The position numbers and the translations under genes were made by a program. Positions 6,218-8,247 of a stretch of DNA of 8,247 bases are shown piece by piece. The stretch comes from Acidimicrobiaceae bacterium (lineage in GTDB: Bacteria; Actinomycetota; Acidimicrobiia; Acidimicrobiales; UBA8190). The notes under the pieces are model-generated. The model saw only the letters and a program-made list of their open reading frames with translations. It did no database searches and had not been told where the DNA came from. Position 1 is the first letter of the stretch. Every line of letters starts with the position of its first letter. The stretch lies in assembly GCA_003131945.1 (NCBI GenBank), contig PKWD01000073.1, forward strand, positions 4,180-12,426, in the 5' to 3' direction.

Positions 6218-6246
6218 AGTATTCTCAGATGGGGGAGCCGATGCAA
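6218..6246 (-). promoter_or_regulatory. candidate promoter of the secreted-protein gene with symmetric flanks
   Basis: On the minus strand, TTGCAT (6246-6241) and AATACT (6223-6218) are spaced by 17 bases. The -35 is weak, with only the TTG conserved. The -10 matches four of six positions. Transcription would start near 6211, giving a leader of about 20 bases that is almost wholly the hairpin at 6192-6215. The -10 is framed by CCCCA (6234-6230) and TGGGG (6218-6214), an inverted repeat with an 11-base centre that could be an operator. Confidence 0.35.
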
Positions 6247-6502
6247 GCGGGTTTTTCCGCCCCGGAGGACGCGTGGGTGTGATTCTCGAGCGGACGGCGA
6301 TAGACATGGCGGTGTCTGCTGCACCCGGTACATACTCGGACAGCCTCATCGCATCACGGTTGTCACTCCAGCACCATCGGCGGCCGACTTCTTTCCGGAC
6401 AGAAATGGGCGGAAAGCGGCGACTCCTGGTTCCGCAATCGCAGGTCGCGCTGAGCGCAGGTTTGTGAGAAGTCATCCGGAATCGAGTGAACGGAGACCTG
6501 AC
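6247..6502. other. intergenic region between divergent genes
   Basis: Together with 6192-6246 this forms a gap of about 310 bases between the secreted-protein gene and the divergent nitroreductase gene. It holds one clear inverted repeat, CTTTCCG (6391-6397) and CGGAAAG (6410-6416), with a 12-base loop. This could be an operator for the nitroreductase gene about 90 bases downstream. I see no convincing promoter on the plus strand. Open frames crossing the region have no coding character. Confidence 0.5.
6492..6495 (+). promoter_or_regulatory. ribosome binding site fixing the nitroreductase start at 6503
   Basis: GGAG lies 7 bases before GTG 6503. The upstream in-frame GTG at 6464 has no comparable site and would add 13 polar residues not expected in the family. 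Confidence 0.6.
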
Positions 6503-7225
6503 GTGGAGACGGCATCGCCTCTGGCCCCGGACACGGTGGGGCTGCTCGAAGGTATCTGCACCACCCGGGCGATCCGCCGCTACCGCGACGAGCCGGTCCC
6601 CGAACCGGTCCTGCGCGACGTGTTATTCGCCGCCAGTCGAGCGCCGAGCGGCTCCAATCGTCAACCGTTCCGATTCCTGGTGCTCACCGACGGGCCGAAG
6701 GCAGCGGCCGCCAAACACCTCATCGCCGCCGGGGCGCGCCAGGCTTGGGGTACCAAGCGCGCCGCTGACCGCTACGACCAAGGTTCAGGGGCCGACAGGA
6801 GCTCACCCAAGGCGGCCATGGCCCGGACGATGGACGAGTACGTCGAACATCTCGACGACGTGCCGGTTCTGATCCTGCCGTGCATGGTTCGCTATCGCGA
6901 GCCTTTTTCCGCCGAGGGCGCCTCGATCTACCCGGCCTGCCAGAACCTGCTGCTGGCGGCCCGGGCACTCGGCTACGGCGGCGTGATGACGATTTGGAAC
7001 CTGTTCGTCGACGCCGAGCTGCGGGATCTGTTGGGTATCCCCGCTGATGTGTTCGTGGCCGCCACCATCACATTGGGCCGTCCCCGGGGCAACCATGGCC
7101 CCGTCCGGCGACGGCCGTTGGACGAGCTGGTCTATCTCGACGAGTGGGGCGGACCGGCGCCCTTCGCCGTCGACCCCCCCGGTACACGTCACACGGCCGC
7201 AGGTCCACCACTGACGTCCCTCTAG
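6503..7225 (+). CDS. nitroreductase-family FMN-dependent oxidoreductase
   Basis: The protein has 240 residues, a usual length for the family. The N-terminal FMN-phosphate motif is 'CTTRAIRRYRDEPVPEPVL' (19-37), equivalent to the family's 'RRSxRxFxxxPV'. It is followed by 'ASRAPSGSNRQPFRFLVLTD' (44-63), the flavin-binding 'AxxAPSxxNxQPWxF' block. The distal part 'YPACQNLLLAARALGYGG' (143-160) with 'LRDLLGIPADVFVAATITLG' (173-192) is the second conserved half, ending in 'GRPRGNHGPVRRRPLDELV'. Such enzymes form cytoplasmic dimers that use NAD(P)H to reduce nitroaromatics, quinones or other conjugated substrates. The physiological substrate cannot be read from sequence. The insert at about 78-115 forms the variable lid that sets specificity. 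No partner gene adjoins it: the upstream neighbour is divergent, and the next gene starts about 80 bases on with its own Shine-Dalgarno. Confidence 0.92.
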   Translation: METASPLAPDTVGLLEGICTTRAIRRYRDEPVPEPVLRDVLFAASRAPSGSNRQPFRFLVLTDGPKAAAAKHLIAAGARQAWGTKRAADRYDQGSGADRSSPKAAMARTMDEYVEHLDDVPVLILPCMVRYREPFSAEGASIYPACQNLLLAARALGYGGVMTIWNLFVDAELRDLLGIPADVFVAATITLGRPRGNHGPVRRRPLDELVYLDEWGGPAPFAVDPPGTRHTAAGPPLTSL

Positions 7226-7291
7226 TGGTGTGACCGGCTGGGGGCCGTCAACTTCGAATCGCGTAGTCTGCTCCGAGGGCTTTTCCTAGGT

Positions 7292-7299
7292 GGGAGGTG
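7292..7299 (+). promoter_or_regulatory. ribosome binding site for the frameshifted membrane-protein gene
   Basis: GGGAGGTG ends 6 bases before GTG 7306, with the GGAGG core 8 bases away. This is strong support for the start and for the frame of the membrane part of the gene. Confidence 0.75.
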
Positions 7300-7305
7300 T
7301 AGCCC

Positions 7306-7832
7306 GTGGCGGTTGTGCTGGCGACATCCGGCGCTGTCGTTCTGGTGGTGGCCGTCGGAGTCGCCGTGATCACGGTGATCGCCATGGTGACGATCATCAC
7401 CAAGGCGGGGTATTCCGGGGCGTGGATCCTGGCTCCCCTGTCGGTGGTGGTGCTGTGGATCATCATCCTCACCGTCACCATCAACTCCGTCAAGACGCTC
7501 TCATCGTTCGGTTTCGAGACGGCCGGACGCTTGGCCATAGTCGAGTTCATCGATGTCATTCTCAACTGGGTGGTGTTCTTGATCTTCGCCTTCTCCGACT
7601 GGCCCGCTCTCCAGGGGCCGCAGAACAGACTTCAGTCGGCCGGAGCGGTGCACCAGCATCAGGTGCACATTCCGCCCCCTCCGAGCACGGCGCAGGAACC
7701 GGGCTGGTACCAGGTGGGTCGAACAACAACGATCAGGCCTATTGGGACGGCCGGGGCTGGACGGCGAGAAGGCAATGGGGAGGCGCCGGTTGGAACGATG
7801 TTCCGCTGTGGCCGGCCCAGCCTCAGGCGTAG
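7306..7832 (+). pseudogene. three-helix membrane protein with C-terminal DUF2510-like motif, disrupted by a one-base frameshift
   Basis: From GTG 7306 the frame encodes three membrane segments. These lie at about 3-30, about 38-60 ('AWILAPLSVVVLWIIILTVT') and 79-97 ('VEFIDVILNWVVFLIFAF'). A polar linker 'HQHQVHIPPPPSTAQ' follows, then 'EPGWYQ' (131-136). The DUF2510 pattern, PxGWYxDPxGxxxxRYWDGxxWT, should follow. Instead its second half, 'NDQAYWDGRGWTARRQWGG' with 'AGWNDVP', appears in the -1 frame from about 7713 to the TAG at 7830-7832. Adding one G in the CAGGTGGGTCG stretch (7711-7721) restores one protein of about 175 residues. Unrepaired, the first frame stays open to the window edge, antisense to the repeat-protein gene, which is not a plausible natural C-terminus. 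DUF2510 is a short motif found at one end of many actinobacterial membrane proteins; its role is unknown. The cause may be a real mutation or a sequencing or assembly error. Confidence 0.75.
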
Positions 7833-7854
7833 GGGTCGAGGGGCCAGGAGAGGG

Positions 7855-8247
7855 CTACGCGTCGCCGCCGCCGACGACCGGACGGCTCAACCTGGTGCCC
7901 GCTATCGACCCGTGGAAGCCGGCATCTCCGAAGGCATAGACACCACCGTCGGCACCGATCAGGAGATAGCCGCTGCCGGGCACGGCGATGATGCCGACGA
8001 CGTTGCCGACCCGGACCGGCGTCGCCGGCAGGGAACCGACGAACCGGGCGTCACCGATGGCGAAGACACCGCCGTCGGTCCCCACCAGCCAGTAACCCCC
8101 GCCGTTCGCCGTGGGGGCGATACCCACGATGCGGCCGACGAGATGGACGGCCGACAGCGACCCGGAGAAGACGGCGGTGCCGAAGGCGAAGACGCCACCG
8201 TCGGCACCGACGAGCCAGTAGCCGCCGCCGTCGGGGGAGGCGGCGAT
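7855..8247 (-). CDS. tandem-repeat surface protein, C-terminal part (5' end beyond window)
   Basis: These are the last 130 residues of a larger protein, ending at TAG 7857-7855. They form three tandem units of about 43 residues. Unit 1 is 'GGGYWLVGADGGVFAFG' with 'VFSGSLSAVHLVGRIVG'. Unit 2 is 'GGGYWLVGTDGGVFAIG' with 'RFVGSLPATPVRVGNVVG'. Unit 3, more diverged, is 'GSGYLLIGADGGVYAFG' with 'GFHGSIAGTRLSRPVVG'. The repeated 'GYWLVGxDGGVFxFGDAxFxGSL' pattern, with one aromatic-rich hairpin per unit, resembles blades of a beta-propeller. It is characteristic of large secreted proteins in Acidimicrobiia; their function is mostly unknown, with surface binding often assumed. Catalytic domains, if any, would lie beyond the window. 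The stop faces the convergent upstream gene with a 22-base gap and no clear terminator. Confidence 0.85.
   Translation of the reverse strand: MAASPDGGGYWLVGADGGVFAFGTAVFSGSLSAVHLVGRIVGIAPTANGGGYWLVGTDGGVFAIGDARFVGSLPATPVRVGNVVGIIAVPGSGYLLIGADGGVYAFGDAGFHGSIAGTRLSRPVVGGGDA

Noticed and set aside
5571..6467. Long plus-strand ORF of 298 residues opposite the secreted-protein gene
   Set aside because: It is Gly/Arg/His-rich without domain character. The minus-strand gene has a signal peptide, Shine-Dalgarno and regular structure.

Overview
The window looks like high-GC actinobacterial DNA, most likely from an uncultured or poorly known member of the Acidimicrobiia. Three things suggest this: GTG starts are frequent, third codon positions are strongly G/C, and the right end carries tandem 'GGGYWLVG.DGGVFA.G' repeats that are common in that class. 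The assignment is an inference from composition and protein families. No rRNA or other marker gene is present to confirm it.

Layout, left to right. (1) The 5' part of a MntP-type manganese efflux pump on the minus strand, running off the left edge. (2) A small two-helix membrane protein (472-924, +) resembling DUF1003. (3) A poorly supported ORF (921-1340) whose ends overlap both neighbours by GTGA. (4) A large LytR-CpsA-Psr (LCP) cell-envelope ligase (1337-3136, +). (5) A deletion scar (3272-3470): the first 45 codons of an ABC-transporter ATPase, ending inside its Walker A motif, followed in another frame by the last 21 codons of a membrane protein. (6) A probable two-gene operon (3580-5216, +): a DUF347-repeat membrane protein overlapping by 4 nt a conserved actinobacterial protein of unknown function. 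(7) A secreted, beta-helix-like protein on the minus strand (5283-6191), convergent with the operon. (8) A nitroreductase-family flavoprotein (6503-7225, +). (9) A membrane protein with a C-terminal DUF2510-like motif, broken by an apparent one-base frameshift (7306-7832, +). (10) The 3' end of a gene encoding 43-residue tandem repeats (7855-8247, -), running off the right edge.

Several genes concern the envelope or cell surface: the LCP ligase, the secreted protein, the membrane proteins and the repeat protein. The window does not read as one dedicated pathway. It looks like ordinary chromosome with two decay events, the ABC scar and the DUF2510 frameshift. I found no CRISPR array, tRNA, rRNA, insertion sequence, phage gene or recognisable riboswitch. 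I found no convincing undescribed multi-gene system either. The most rewarding observations are the ABC deletion scar, the frameshifted gene, and the stem-loops around the promoter and ribosome binding site of the secreted-protein gene.
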